Of a stretch of DNA of 64,000 bases, positions 50,663 through 61,086 are shown one piece after another. Under the pieces are notes generated by a model. The model did no database searches, was not told the DNA's origin, and saw nothing but the letters and a program-made list of their open reading frames with translations. The DNA is taken from contig JAGWNT010000001.1 in NCBI GenBank assembly GCA_028871195.1, forward strand, positions 1 to 64,000. The letters run 5' to 3'. Numbering within the stretch: position 1 is the first letter of the stretch; the number at the start of each line of letters is the position of its first letter. This stretch comes from REEB85 sp018971455 (GTDB lineage Bacteria > Pseudomonadota > Alphaproteobacteria > Acetobacterales > Acetobacteraceae). Made by a program: the position numbers and the translations under genes.

Positions 50663-51817
50663 TCAGGATTGCGCGTCCGGCGACAGCACGATGCAGCCCG
50701 AGCGGTCCCGCGTCAGCCGCTCGCAGGCGCGCACCGCCGCATCGCGCGACAAACCCGTCAGCCGCGCCCGATAGAGCGTGCCGTGGGCGGCATGCACGGT
50801 GCCGATCATCACCTGCGCCAGCCCGAGGATCTGATGGGCGTGGGCGCGGGCGATTTCGGTGGCGTGCCGGGCCTGCCCCGGATTGGCGAAGGCGCCGACC
50901 TGGATCGCCCAGCCGCCGCCGCCGCCCAGCGTGCCGAGCGGTTGCGTCGGCAACGTGTCGGCCATGGCCGGGCTGATCAGGTGGAAGCCGCCACGCGGCT
51001 TCGGCGCGGCCGCGGCCATCACCACCGGCGGGCGGGCCGGGCGCGGCGGCTCGGGCAGGGTGGCGGCCGTCACGACGCCGCGGCTGTAGCCCGTGCGCGC
51101 GCCGCGATTATCCGCCAGCGCGATCGCGCCGCCCCGCGCGAAACGGCGCGGATAGCGCGGCCCGGGCGGAATGTTGATCGGAATCTGGTTCATCGCCAGC
51201 TGCGTCGCCGGCGACGGGCGCAGCGGCGTGCTGTCGCCGATCGCGGTGCCGACGCGCGCGACATAGCGCCGCGTCTCGTCGGGCAGCGGGCGATTATGCG
51301 TCAGATAATCGTCCAGTCGCCCGGGCCCGGCATTGTAGGCCGCCAGGAACCCGGGCGAGCCGTACATGTCGTACAGCTCGCGCAGATAGGCGGTGCCGGC
51401 CATGATGTTGTCATGCGGGTCGTACGGGTCGTCGCCCAGGCCGTAGCGCGCGCGCAGCTCGTCATAGGTCTCCGGCATCACCTGCATCAGCCCCATGGCG
51501 CCGGCGGAGGAGACGATGAGCTGGCCGCCCTCGTAGAGCCGGCCGCCGGATTCCTGGTGCATCACGCTGCGCACCCAGGTCTCCGGTACGTCGTACTTGG
51601 CCGCCGCCTCGACGATGTAGGGCCCCCACGGATCGCCGGGCGGGCCGGGCGGGGCGTAATTGTGCTTCGCCAGTGCCGCGTAGCGCGCCGCCTCCTGGGT
51701 GGCGCTCAGCCGCGGCCCATGGCTGGCGCAGGCCGACAGCAGCGCCACCGCGGCGAGGCACAGCAGCCCCCGGAGCAGGGCGGGTGAAGACTGCAGGCCG
51801 GATCGGCGGAACAACAT
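50663..51817 (-). CDS. Lytic transglycosylase lipoprotein with SPOR-like domain
   Basis: A 384-residue envelope protein. The lipobox LLSAC puts the lipidated Cys at residue 30. The SLT domain follows: catalytic Glu E89 in MHQESGGR, then SSAGAMGLMQVMPET and AYNAGPGRLDDYL. After a Pro/Ala-rich linker a SPOR-like peptidoglycan-binding repeat starts at WAIQVGAFANPGQA near residue 301. It cleaves glycan strands of murein. ATG 51817 is preferred to an in-frame TTG at 51826. Confidence 0.9.
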   Translation of the reverse strand: MLFRRSGLQSSPALLRGLLCLAAVALLSACASHGPRLSATQEAARYAALAKHNYAPPGPPGDPWGPYIVEAAAKYDVPETWVRSVMHQESGGRLYEGGQLIVSSAGAMGLMQVMPETYDELRARYGLGDDPYDPHDNIMAGTAYLRELYDMYGSPGFLAAYNAGPGRLDDYLTHNRPLPDETRRYVARVGTAIGDSTPLRPSPATQLAMNQIPINIPPGPRYPRRFARGGAIALADNRGARTGYSRGVVTAATLPEPPRPARPPVVMAAAAPKPRGGFHLISPAMADTLPTQPLGTLGGGGGWAIQVGAFANPGQARHATEIARAHAHQILGLAQVMIGTVHAAHGTLYRARLTGLSRDAAVRACERLTRDRSGCIVLSPDAQS

Positions 51818-52061
51818 GCGGCGCAAGCCTCCGTCGTGGCGCGACCGCCGAAGGGCGGCCGGAGGGCACGACAGCCTCGCGGCCGTCGTTGACGGGGTCC
51901 CTCAGGAACCCGTGCTAACTCCTTATCCAAAATAGAAGATCAACGCAAGGTTACGGTGATTTTACGCTCACGCACTCGTGATGCTGTCGGCAAACCGCGC
52001 CGTTGTGCTATATCGGCGCCATCCGGCGGGCATCCTTCGGCGCCGCCATGGGGATGAGACC

Positions 52062-52583
52062 ATGTTCCGAGCCGCCCGCCGCCCTGCCGCCCGTCGCCTA
52101 GCCTCCCGCCGCACTGCCTTCCGCCACCTTGCCGCGCCCGCCGCCCTCGCCCTGCTTCTCGGCGTCGCCGCCTGCGCGCCGACCGACACCAACACCACCT
52201 ACAGCGGCAGCGAGATCGGCCGCACCGCCCAGGTCAGCTACGGCGTCATCCTGTCGATGCGCCCGGTCGTGGTCCGCTCCCAGCCCACCGGCGTCGGAAC
52301 CCTCGGCGGGGCCGCCATCGGCGGCGTCGCCGGCAGCTACATCGGCCGCAACGACGTGCGCGGTAACATTCTCGGCGCCATCGGCGGCGCCATCATTGGC
52401 GGCGTCGCCGGCTCCGCGATCGAGAGCGGCGTCAGCACCGGCAGCGCCATGGAGTTCATCATCCGCGAGGATAGCGGGCAGACCATCTCGGTGGTGCAGA
52501 CCAACGAGACCGGGCTGCAGCCCGGCGACCGCGTGGTGCTGACCCGGGGCGCGCGCACCCATATCTCGCGCGTGCCCGGCTGA
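52062..52583 (+). CDS. Glycine-zipper 2TM outer-membrane lipoprotein (SlyB/Pcp-like)
   Basis: A 173-residue lipoprotein. A long basic leader precedes a hydrophobic stretch ending LLGVAACAP, with the lipid Cys near residue 37. The glycine zipper GTLGGAAIGGVAGSYIG and GAIGGAIIGGVAGSAIE form a membrane hairpin, and the C-terminal QPGDRVVL strand is like SlyB. It probably stabilises the outer membrane. ATG 52062 is chosen over 51978, which would add a non-signal-like extension. Confidence 0.85.
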   Translation: MFRAARRPAARRLASRRTAFRHLAAPAALALLLGVAACAPTDTNTTYSGSEIGRTAQVSYGVILSMRPVVVRSQPTGVGTLGGAAIGGVAGSYIGRNDVRGNILGAIGGAIIGGVAGSAIESGVSTGSAMEFIIREDSGQTISVVQTNETGLQPGDRVVLTRGARTHISRVPG

Positions 52584-52676
52584 GGGCGCTGGCGCGGCTG
52601 ACCGCCCCCGACTGACGGCGTTGGCCTGACCGCGCCGGTTGCGGCGGGCCGGCCAATCGGCTATCGCCGCCTCCCC

Positions 52677-53530
52677 ATGATCGATGCTCCCAACTTAGCA
52701 CCCGCCGGCGCCGTCACGCTTGAGCTGACGCCGGGGCGCAGCTTCGCCCGCCGCCAGGCCTTCGCCTGGCGCGACGTGCGCGAGACCGCCCAGCTCTGGC
52801 GCCTGTGCTGGACCCTGGCCTGGCTCGATATCCGGCTGCGCTACCGCGGCTCCATGCTCGGCCCGTTCTGGCTCACCCTGTCCACCGGCGTGATGGTAGC
52901 CGCGATGGGGGTGATCTACGCCACCTTGTTCCGCATGGATGTCGCCGAATACCTGCCCTTCCTGGCCGTCTCGCAGGTGCTCTGGGGCTTCCTGGCCACG
53001 CTGGTCACCGAGGCCTGCACCGGCTACACCAGCGCCGAGTTCACCATCCGCTCGATGCGCATGCCGTTCGTGCTCTATGCGGTGCGCATCCTGGTGCGCA
53101 ACCTGGTGGTACTGGCGCACAACATGCTCGTGATCGTGGTGGTGTTCGCGGTGTTCGCCAACTGGCCGGATGCGAACTGGCTGCTCATCCTGCCCGCCGC
53201 CCTCGTCTGGCTGCTCGACGGCGTGGCGGTGACGCTGCTGCTCGGCGTGCTCTGCGCGCGTTTTCGCGACATTCCGCCGATCGTCGGCAGCATCATGCAG
53301 ATGGCCTTCTTCGTCACCCCGGTGATCTGGCAGCCCAGGCTGGTCGGCGCGCACCAATGGCTGCTGCCGTTCAATCCCTTCTACACGCTGCTCGAGATCA
53401 TCCGCGCCCCGCTGCTCGGCCAGCTGCCGAATGCCGGAGTCTATGCCTCGGCCCTCCTCACCTCCGTCCTGCTCTGCGGCGCCACCTGGCTGCTCTTCAC
53501 CCGCGTGCGCGACCGCATCGCCTTCTGGGT

Positions 53531-53534
<4 letters not shown>
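52677..53534 (+). CDS. ABC-2 type polysaccharide export permease (Wzm/KpsM-like)
   Basis: A 285-residue membrane protein with six hydrophobic spans. LAWLDIRLRYRGSMLGPFWLTLS near residues 48-70 is the characteristic entry of O-antigen/capsule exporters, and FFVTPVIW and LPFNPFYTLLEIIRAPLLG in the second half are family signatures. It exports a surface polysaccharide or lipid-linked glycan with the ATPase whose gene overlaps it by 4 bases. No glycosyltransferase genes are adjacent. Confidence 0.9.
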
Positions 53535-54316
<782 letters not shown>

Positions 54317-54323
54317 GGCGGCG

Positions 54324-56042
54324 TCAGCCCGCCACGCCGATCAGGTTGCGCCGCGCCGGATCGGCCTCCGGCACGGCGGCCAGCAGCGCCCGGGTATAGG
54401 CATGCGACGGCGCGCCGCACAGCGCCTCCGCCGGCCCGGTCTCGACGATCTCGCCGCGATACATCACCGCGATGCGGTCGCAGAAATAGCGGATCACCCC
54501 GAGATCGTGGCTGATCAGGATGAAGCTGAGCCCGAGCTTCGGCTGCAACGCCAGCAGCAGGTCGAGGATCTGGCTGCGCAGCGTCACGTCGAGTGCGGAG
54601 GTCGGCTCATCGGCGATGATCAGCCGCGGGTCGAGCGCCAGGGCACGGGCAATCACGATGCGCTGGCGCTGCCCGCCGGAGAAGGCGTGCGGATAGCGCG
54701 TCTGGGCCGCCGCCGGCAGCCCGACCAGTTCGAGCAGCGCGCCCACCCGGGCCGCCAGCACCGCGCCATGCATCAGCCCGTTCACCAGCAGCGGCTCGCC
54801 GATGCACTGCCCCACCGTCATGCGCGGATTGAGCGAGGCGAACGGGTCCTGGAACACCATGCGGATCTGCCGGTGCGCACGCCGCAATCCGGCACGATCC
54901 GCGCCGGCCAACTCGAGCTGCCCGCCCTCGCGCGGCGTGTAGTCGATGCGTCCGGCACTCGGCCGCAGCACGCGGATCAGTGCGCTGCCCAATGTCGTCT
55001 TGCCCGAGCCTGATTCGCCGACGATGCCGAGATTCTCGCCCTCGAACAGGTCGAGATCGACGTTCCGCACGGCCGCGACGCCGGGGCGGGACGGGCGCAG
55101 GAACCGCCGCTCGCCGGGATAGGTCACGCTCAGCCCGCGGACCTGGAGCACCGGCGCGGCGGGCGGGCGCGGCACGCGCGCCGAGGGGGCGGCCATGCCC
55201 AGCCGGCGCGCCGAATCGAGCAGCTTGCGCGTGTACGGGTGCTGCGGTGCCGCGAACAACGTCTGCACGTCCGCGCGCTCCACCACCTCGCCCTGGTACA
55301 TCACCAGCACATCATCGGCGATCTGGGCGACAACCCCCATGTCGTGGGTGATGAACAGCACGGCCAGCCCGTGCGCCTGTTGCAGCCGGGCGATCAGACG
55401 CAGAATCTCCGCCTGGGTGGTGACGTCGAGCGCCGTGGTCGGTTCATCGGCGATCAGCACCTTCGGGTTGCACGCCAGCGCCATGGCGATCATGGCGCGT
55501 TGGCGCATGCCGCCGCTGAATTCGAACGGATAGCGCGCAACCGCGCTCTCGGGATCGGGGATTTCGACCTGCCGCAGCAGCGCCACCGCCCGCGCCATCG
55601 CCTCCCGGCGGGTCGCCAGCCCATGGGCGAGAAGCGCCTCGCCGATCTGCCAGCCGATGCGATGGATCGGGCTCAGCGAGGTCATCGGCTCCTGGAACAC
55701 CATGGCGATGTCGCGCCCGCGAATGGCGCGGATCTGCCGGCCCTTGGGGGGCAGGGTGGCCAGATCGACGCACGGGCCGCCACTGCCCTGCGGCGTGAAG
55801 CGGATGGCGCCGCTGGTGATGCGGCCCGGATGCGGCACGATGCGCAGGATGGAGCGCGCGGTCATGCTCTTGCCGCTGCCGCTCTCGCCGACGATGCATA
55901 GGGTACGCCCGCGGCGCAGCTGGAAACTCACCCGCTCGACAGCGCGCAAGGTCGCGCTGCCGGCGCGGAACTGCGTGGACAGATCGGCGACATCGAGCAC
56001 GATCTCGCCGTCCGCGGCGGGGTTGGCTGCCGCGTCAGGCAT
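54324..56042 (-). CDS. Fused two-domain peptide-type ABC ATPase
   Basis: A 572-residue protein containing both importer ATPases in one chain, equal to DppD plus DppF. First half: GESGSGKSMTA, FSGGMRQR and IADEPTTALD. Second half: GESGSGKTTLG near residue 346, FSGGQRQR and IADEPTSALD. It powers the permeases encoded upstream; its start overlaps the DppC-like gene by 8 bases. The 7-base gap to the convergent exporter ATPase leaves no room for a separate terminator. Confidence 0.92.
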   Translation of the reverse strand: MPDAAANPAADGEIVLDVADLSTQFRAGSATLRAVERVSFQLRRGRTLCIVGESGSGKSMTARSILRIVPHPGRITSGAIRFTPQGSGGPCVDLATLPPKGRQIRAIRGRDIAMVFQEPMTSLSPIHRIGWQIGEALLAHGLATRREAMARAVALLRQVEIPDPESAVARYPFEFSGGMRQRAMIAMALACNPKVLIADEPTTALDVTTQAEILRLIARLQQAHGLAVLFITHDMGVVAQIADDVLVMYQGEVVERADVQTLFAAPQHPYTRKLLDSARRLGMAAPSARVPRPPAAPVLQVRGLSVTYPGERRFLRPSRPGVAAVRNVDLDLFEGENLGIVGESGSGKTTLGSALIRVLRPSAGRIDYTPREGGQLELAGADRAGLRRAHRQIRMVFQDPFASLNPRMTVGQCIGEPLLVNGLMHGAVLAARVGALLELVGLPAAAQTRYPHAFSGGQRQRIVIARALALDPRLIIADEPTSALDVTLRSQILDLLLALQPKLGLSFILISHDLGVIRYFCDRIAVMYRGEIVETGPAEALCGAPSHAYTRALLAAVPEADPARRNLIGVAG

Positions 56043-57156
56043 GCGGATCGGCCGCGTCGCGCAGCCCGTCACCGAGGAAATTGAGCGCCAGCACCGCGAT
56101 CGCCACCGCCACGCCGGGCAGCAGCAGCCATGGGGCCGAGGCCAGCGTGTTGACGTTCTGCGCTTCCTCCAGAAGCGTGCCCCAGCTGATGGCCGGCGGT
56201 TGCAGACCCAGCCCGAGAAAGCTCAGCGCCGTCTCGGCCAGGATCATCTGCGGCACCGCGAGGGTGATGGAAGCGATGATGTGGCTGGTCAGCGCCGGCA
56301 GCATGTGGCGGAAGATCACCCGGGCCTGGCTGCATCCGTCGAGCATGGCGGCCGTGATATAGGTCTCGCCCCGCAGCACGAGGAAGCGCCCGCGAATGAC
56401 GCGCGCCAGCTGCGTCCAGCCGACCAGGGAGATGATCAGCGTGATCATGAAATAGGTGGTGATCGGCGACCATGTCTTGGGCAGCGCTGCGGCCAGCGCC
56501 AGCCACACCGGAATCGTCGGCAGCGAGAGGATGAACTCGATCACGCGCTGGATCAGCCAATCGGTCTGCCCGCCGAAATATCCGGATATGCCGCCCAGGA
56601 CGATGCCGAGGACCAGGCTGCACAGCACGCCGACAAGCCCCACCGAGAGCGACACCCGCGCGCCGAACACGATGCGGCTCAGCATGTCCCGCCCCAGCCG
56701 GTCCGCGCCGAGCAGGAACACATGCGCGCCGGGATCGACGGCACCGAAAAGATGAATGTCGCTCCGCAACAGGCCCCAGAGCCGATAGGGCGTGCCATGC
56801 ACGAACAGGCCGAGTGCCACGCGCCGGGTGGGATCGACCACATAGGCCGGCGCCAGCGTCACCGGGTCCCGCTTCAGCGCCTCGGCATAGACGAAGGGCC
56901 GCCAGGCAAAGCCGGCCGGCGTGGACACGAGCCAGTGAACAACCTGCGGCGGATGGAACACCATGCGCGCATTCGTGGCATCCGGATCACTCGGCGCGAC
57001 GAACTCGGCACCGGCGGCGAGCGCATAGAGCAGCAGCGTGACGCCGAGGCAGAGCAGCGCCAGGCGATGGCGGCAGAAGCGCCGCCACATCAACCGCGCC
57101 TGGGAGGCGGCGCCGGGATCGCGCGCGTCGGGCCGGGTGGCGATGGCGGCGCTCAC
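56035..57156 (-). CDS. Peptide/sugar-type ABC permease (DppC-like, long)
   Basis: A 373-residue permease. About 110 residues between the first hydrophobic span (LALLCLGVTLLLYALAAGAEF) and the GADRLGRDMLS motif form a large periplasmic insertion, as in YejE-type subunits. The EAA-like loop is AAMLDGCSQARVIFRHMLPAL. The start GTG 57156 overlaps the DppB-like stop as GTGA. With the long binding protein this resembles YejABEF-like or oligosaccharide importers. Confidence 0.9.
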   Translation of the reverse strand: MSAAIATRPDARDPGAASQARLMWRRFCRHRLALLCLGVTLLLYALAAGAEFVAPSDPDATNARMVFHPPQVVHWLVSTPAGFAWRPFVYAEALKRDPVTLAPAYVVDPTRRVALGLFVHGTPYRLWGLLRSDIHLFGAVDPGAHVFLLGADRLGRDMLSRIVFGARVSLSVGLVGVLCSLVLGIVLGGISGYFGGQTDWLIQRVIEFILSLPTIPVWLALAAALPKTWSPITTYFMITLIISLVGWTQLARVIRGRFLVLRGETYITAAMLDGCSQARVIFRHMLPALTSHIIASITLAVPQMILAETALSFLGLGLQPPAISWGTLLEEAQNVNTLASAPWLLLPGVAVAIAVLALNFLGDGLRDAADPHA

Positions 57157-58136
57157 TGCATGCGGATCCGCGGATCGAGAAGAGCGAGCAGAATATCGGA
57201 GACCAGCGTGCCGATGACCGTGAGCAGGCAGAGCAGCAGCAGGAAGGCGCCGGCCAGATACTGGTCCTGCGAGAGCAGCGCCTGCAGCAGCAGGGGCCCG
57301 GCGGTTTGCAGGTTCAGCACGATGGAGATGATCACGGAGCCGGAGACGAGGTTTGGGAGCACCCAGCCGAGCGTGCTGACGAACGGGTTCAACGCGATGC
57401 GGATCGGATAGCGCAGCAGCAGCGTGAACTCGCTGAGTCCCTTGGCGCGCGCCGTCTCCACATAGGGCTGGTGCAGCTGGTCCAGCAGGTTGGCGCGCAT
57501 CACGCGAATCAGGCTGGCGGCGCCCGAGGTTCCCAGAATGACCATCGGCACCCAGATATGGCGCAGCAGATCCGCCACCCGACCAAGGGACCACGGGGCG
57601 TTGAGATAGTGGTGCGAGAACAATCCGCCGAGATCCTCGCCGAAATAGGCGATGCCGATATACATCAGCACGAGACCGAGGAGGAAACCCGGCACCGCGA
57701 GCCCGAGCATGCCCAGAAAGGTGAAGACGTAGTCGAAGACCGAATATTTATGCACCGCCGAGTAGACGCCGATCGGAAAAGCGATGGCCCAGGTAAACAG
57801 CAGCGCCGCCAGCGATAGCAGCAGCGTCAGCCCCATCCGCCCCCAGATCAGGGTGGAGACGGGCTGCTGCCACTGGAAGGAATAGCCGAAATTGCCGTGC
57901 GCCACGCCATCGATCCACCGCCAGTACTGCACCAGGAACGGCCGGTCCAGCCCGTACTGCTCGCGCATCGAGAGCAGCGTCGCCTGGCTCACCGTCTCGC
58001 CACCCGCGGCCAGCGAGGCCGCGTAGTTGGTGGCGAAATCTCCCGGTGGCAGCTTGATCAGGCCGAAACAGGTGATCGAGACCAACGCCATGAACGGCAC
58101 CATGCCGAGCAGACGGCGCAGGATGAAGCGGCTCAC
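57153..58136 (-). CDS. Peptide/sugar-type ABC permease (DppB-like)
   Basis: A 327-residue permease. The opening RFILRRLLGMVPFMALVSITCF is typical, followed by MREQYGLDRPFLVQYWRW and the cytoplasmic loop VETARAKGLSEFTLLLRYP. It lies 24 bases after the binding-protein stop and overlaps the DppC-like gene, within one operon controlled from the region at 60066-60235. Confidence 0.92.
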   Translation of the reverse strand: MSRFILRRLLGMVPFMALVSITCFGLIKLPPGDFATNYAASLAAGGETVSQATLLSMREQYGLDRPFLVQYWRWIDGVAHGNFGYSFQWQQPVSTLIWGRMGLTLLLSLAALLFTWAIAFPIGVYSAVHKYSVFDYVFTFLGMLGLAVPGFLLGLVLMYIGIAYFGEDLGGLFSHHYLNAPWSLGRVADLLRHIWVPMVILGTSGAASLIRVMRANLLDQLHQPYVETARAKGLSEFTLLLRYPIRIALNPFVSTLGWVLPNLVSGSVIISIVLNLQTAGPLLLQALLSQDQYLAGAFLLLLCLLTVIGTLVSDILLALLDPRIRMQ

Positions 58137-58160
58137 TGTCCGGCCCGACCGCGGCGCCGG

Positions 58161-60065
58161 CTAGGCATCGGTGAAGTAGTATTGCTGCGGCAGGGTCGGT
58201 GCCGGGTTGGGATAGGTCCAGCCATTGGGCATGGAGGCCGGCACGTTCATCAGCCGCTTGCTGCGAATGCCGAACACCGTCAGCGCCTGCACCGTGCCGA
58301 TCGTCTCGAACGCGTCGGCCGCCATTTGCAGGATCTTCTTCACCAGCGCATCGGCCGCGGCCTGGTCGGCGGTCTGTTTCCACTGGTCCCACAGCTTCAG
58401 CCGCTCCTGCATGCTCGCGCTGGGCGCGATGCCGAGCTTGCCCCCGCTGGTGTACCACTGCACCCAGGGAATGCTCTGGCGGGAATCGAGCTGGTGCACC
58501 GCGAGCCAGGCCCGCGGATCGGTGGTCGGATGCACGCCCCCGGTCGCCGCTTCCAGGTCGATGTCATAGGCGTTGTCCTGGCCGCGATTGTAGAATTGCG
58601 AGCGCTCCATGGTGTTGATGCCGAGATCGATGCCGACATCCGCCCATTGCTTCTTGACCATCTGGATGGTGTCGATCATCGCCGTTTCGTTGACCATCAC
58701 ATCCACGGTCAGGAACAGCTTGCTGCCGTCCGGATAGGTGCGCGGCCCGGTGCCCGACCGCTTGAGGCCGAGCGAGTCGAGCAGCTCGTTGGCCTTCTTC
58801 GGGTCGAATTTGAGGTACTGCGTCGCGAGCTGCTCGTTGTAGAAGCTGTCGCCGGGCAGCGGGGCCACCTGCCACGGCTTGGACTGCCCAAGGAAGACGA
58901 TCTCGTTGATGCTGTCGCGATCCATGGCGTGCGACAAGGCGATGCGGAAGGTCTTGTTGGTCAGCAATCCCTTCAGCTTCTCGTCCTTGTCGGTCTGGTT
59001 GAGATAGATGCAGACCGCGTTGGCATCCGTGGGAGTGAGCGGCTGCAGGACATACCCGGCCTTGTCGGCATGCTGGGCGAGGATCGGCTTGTTGCCGATG
59101 CTGGGAATGTAGCGCAACTGCAAGTCGATCTGCCCGCCGATCACCGCGAGCAGCATGGATTGCTCGTTGGAGACCACCTTGAAATCGATGCCGTCGATGT
59201 AGGGAAGCTGGTTCCCCGCCGTGTCCACCTGCCAGAAATACGGGTTGCGCCGCATCGTCACCTCGGTGGTGCCGCCGGTATAGCCGCGCTCGACCACCCA
59301 GGGATCGAGCACCGGCCGCTCGGGATTGGCCCAGCGCGCCGGCACCTCGATGTCGCCGCACTTGGCGCGGAACAGCGACGCCCAGTTGGGCTGATGCGAA
59401 TCGGCGACCATCTTGGCGACGCCGGGATTGTACTTCGGCACGAATTGCTGGCAGTAATGCTTGGCGTAGAGCACCGGATGCTGGCCGAGCGGGCCGGCGA
59501 GCACTTCGGGGAAAATGCGGTAGGGCTCAGCGAAATGGAAGGTGACCGTGTGGTCGTCCTGCTTCGTCGCCGTCACCAGCTTGCCCGCCACGACATATTG
59601 CGACGGCGGCACGGCGAAGAATTCCTTGTTGGCCAGGAGGTCGTTGATGCAGAACAGGATGTCGTCGGCGGTGAAGGGGTGGCCGTCGGACCATTTCATC
59701 CCCGGCCGCAGCTTGAAGGTGAAGCTGCGCGCATCCGCACTCTCATCCCAGCCCGCGGCGACGTTGGGCACCGGCTTCTGGAAATCGGGCGACCAGCGGG
59801 TCAGCCCCATGTTGCCGACGATGCGCAGAATCGCGTTGTGATCGGCATCGCCGGCCAGCGCATTGCGCAGAATGCCGCCGTGCTTGCCGACATTGGCAAC
59901 CGGCGTCACCACTTCGGGCTGCTGCGGCAGGCGCTCGGCCAGCTTCGGCAGCTTGCCCGCCTTCACCAGGGCTGCCAGCGCTGGCGCCTCGGCGAGCGTC
60001 GCGGCCCATGCCTGCGGCGCGAGGGCGGTTGAAAGCGACAAGGCAAGAAAATTCCTGCGACGCAT
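58161..60065 (-). CDS. Extracellular solute-binding protein family 5, Tat-type signal
   Basis: A 634-residue binding protein (family 5 members are usually 520-620). The leader MRRRNFLALSLSTALAPQAWA has a twin-arginine RRNFLAL pattern, so export may be through Tat. The fold markers are FTFKLRPGMKWSDGHPFTADDI near residue 115 and later NEQSMLLAVIGGQIDLQLR. It is the first gene of the importer. The enzymes next door act on sugar acids, so an oligosaccharide or glycuronide is as likely as a peptide. Its start lies 78 bases from the operator at 60143. Confidence 0.9.
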   Translation of the reverse strand: MRRRNFLALSLSTALAPQAWAATLAEAPALAALVKAGKLPKLAERLPQQPEVVTPVANVGKHGGILRNALAGDADHNAILRIVGNMGLTRWSPDFQKPVPNVAAGWDESADARSFTFKLRPGMKWSDGHPFTADDILFCINDLLANKEFFAVPPSQYVVAGKLVTATKQDDHTVTFHFAEPYRIFPEVLAGPLGQHPVLYAKHYCQQFVPKYNPGVAKMVADSHQPNWASLFRAKCGDIEVPARWANPERPVLDPWVVERGYTGGTTEVTMRRNPYFWQVDTAGNQLPYIDGIDFKVVSNEQSMLLAVIGGQIDLQLRYIPSIGNKPILAQHADKAGYVLQPLTPTDANAVCIYLNQTDKDEKLKGLLTNKTFRIALSHAMDRDSINEIVFLGQSKPWQVAPLPGDSFYNEQLATQYLKFDPKKANELLDSLGLKRSGTGPRTYPDGSKLFLTVDVMVNETAMIDTIQMVKKQWADVGIDLGINTMERSQFYNRGQDNAYDIDLEAATGGVHPTTDPRAWLAVHQLDSRQSIPWVQWYTSGGKLGIAPSASMQERLKLWDQWKQTADQAAADALVKKILQMAADAFETIGTVQALTVFGIRSKRLMNVPASMPNGWTYPNPAPTLPQQYYFTDA

Positions 60066-60142
60066 GGTTCCCTCCGGACGTCCGCCTCTATCGGGCAATT
60101 CACGAGGTCTGCCGCCAGCGCTTCATGCTTTCGGCTTGCAAA

Positions 60143-60162
60143 CCATCATGTTATATGACAAC
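60143..60162. promoter_or_regulatory. Probable GntR-family operator, copy 1
   Basis: CCATCATGTTATATGACAAC lies in the divergent region between the binding-protein gene and the GntR regulator gene. It matches the sequence at 62112 at 17 of 20 positions. The core is TCAT-GTTAT-ATGA, a short dyad of the size FadR-type regulators bind. Confidence 0.7.
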
Positions 60163-60235
60163 AAGACAAGCATGGGGCGAAGCCGCCTGTCAAGCAATCC
60201 GCTGCGGGCCAGGGCAACGCCGTCGGGGGGCGAAC

Positions 60236-61027
60236 GTGAACCATCGCGGGCGGGCGGGCGGCTCTGTCAGGCGTGAAGCCGCGGCGACGCGCAATCTCGA
60301 AGCGCCGCTGCCCCCCGCGCGCAGCCGCACCGAGGATCTGGTCCATCGCTTGCGCCAGGAAATCCTCAGCGGCGCACTCGCGCCGGGCGCGCGGCTGCCG
60401 ACCGAGCAGCGCCTGTGCGAGCGCCTCGGCGTCAGTCGCACGGTGGTGCGCGAGGCGGTGGCGGCCCTGCGTGCCGACGGGCTGGTGATCACGCGCCAGG
60501 GCGTCGGCGCCTTCGTCAGCGCCGATGCGCAGCACCGTCCCTTCCGCATCGACGCCGAGAATCTCACCTCCATCGCACGCATTCTCGATCTGATGGAGTT
60601 GCGCGCCAGCATCGAGACGGAGGCCGCCGCCCTCGCGGCGCAGCGCCGCAAGGCTTCTCATCTGCGCGAACTGGCGGCGCGGCTGGCGGCGTTTGATGCC
60701 GCCCTGGCGCATGGCGATGCCGCGGTGCAGGCCGATTTCGGCTTCCATTGTGCCATCGCCGAGGCCGCCGGAAACGCCTTCTTCGTCGATGTGCTGCATT
60801 ATCTCGGCAAGCTCGTCATTCCGCGCCAAAGCATTCGCGTCCTGGCGCAGACCCCGGCGGCACAGACGGCCTATCTGCGTGGCGTGCAGGCCGAACATCG
60901 CGCGATCCACGACGCCATCGTCGCCCGCGACGCCCCGGCAGCCAGGGCCGCGATGCTCTCCCATCTGCAACGCAGCCAGGAACGCTACCGCCACATGGCC
61001 GGCGCGTCGGGCCGCCGCCCGGTCTAG
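60236..61027 (+). CDS. GntR/FadR-family transcriptional regulator
   Basis: A 263-residue regulator. The winged helix runs from about residue 28 to 100 (LVHRLRQEILSGALAPGARLPTEQ, then LCERLGVSRTVVREAVAALRADG) and is followed by an all-helical FCD domain (about 115-255) whose metal/ligand histidines appear in DFGFHCAIA and EHRAIHDAI. FadR-type regulators usually repress sugar-acid or organic-acid genes until the ligand binds. GTG 60236 is chosen because a GGGGGG tract lies just upstream; no ATG fits better. It is divergent from the importer. Confidence 0.88.
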   Translation: MNHRGRAGGSVRREAAATRNLEAPLPPARSRTEDLVHRLRQEILSGALAPGARLPTEQRLCERLGVSRTVVREAVAALRADGLVITRQGVGAFVSADAQHRPFRIDAENLTSIARILDLMELRASIETEAAALAAQRRKASHLRELAARLAAFDAALAHGDAAVQADFGFHCAIAEAAGNAFFVDVLHYLGKLVIPRQSIRVLAQTPAAQTAYLRGVQAEHRAIHDAIVARDAPAARAAMLSHLQRSQERYRHMAGASGRRPV

Positions 61028-61070
61028 GGCGCGATGCGACCGGATGGGCGCATCAGGTCGGACGTGCTCC
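61028..61070. repeat. Dispersed palindromic repeat, copy 3
   Basis: A degraded 43-base copy right after the GntR stop: GCGACCGGATG and CATCAGGTCGG arms around GGCG, ending CGTGCTCC. It has the same layout as the copies at 25622 and 38110. Confidence 0.6.
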
Positions 61071-61086
61071 GAACGGCATGGATGCC

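Noticed and set aside
57897..60032. A 711-codon open frame on the + strand
   Set aside because: It is antisense to the well-supported binding-protein and permease genes and shows no recognisable motif.
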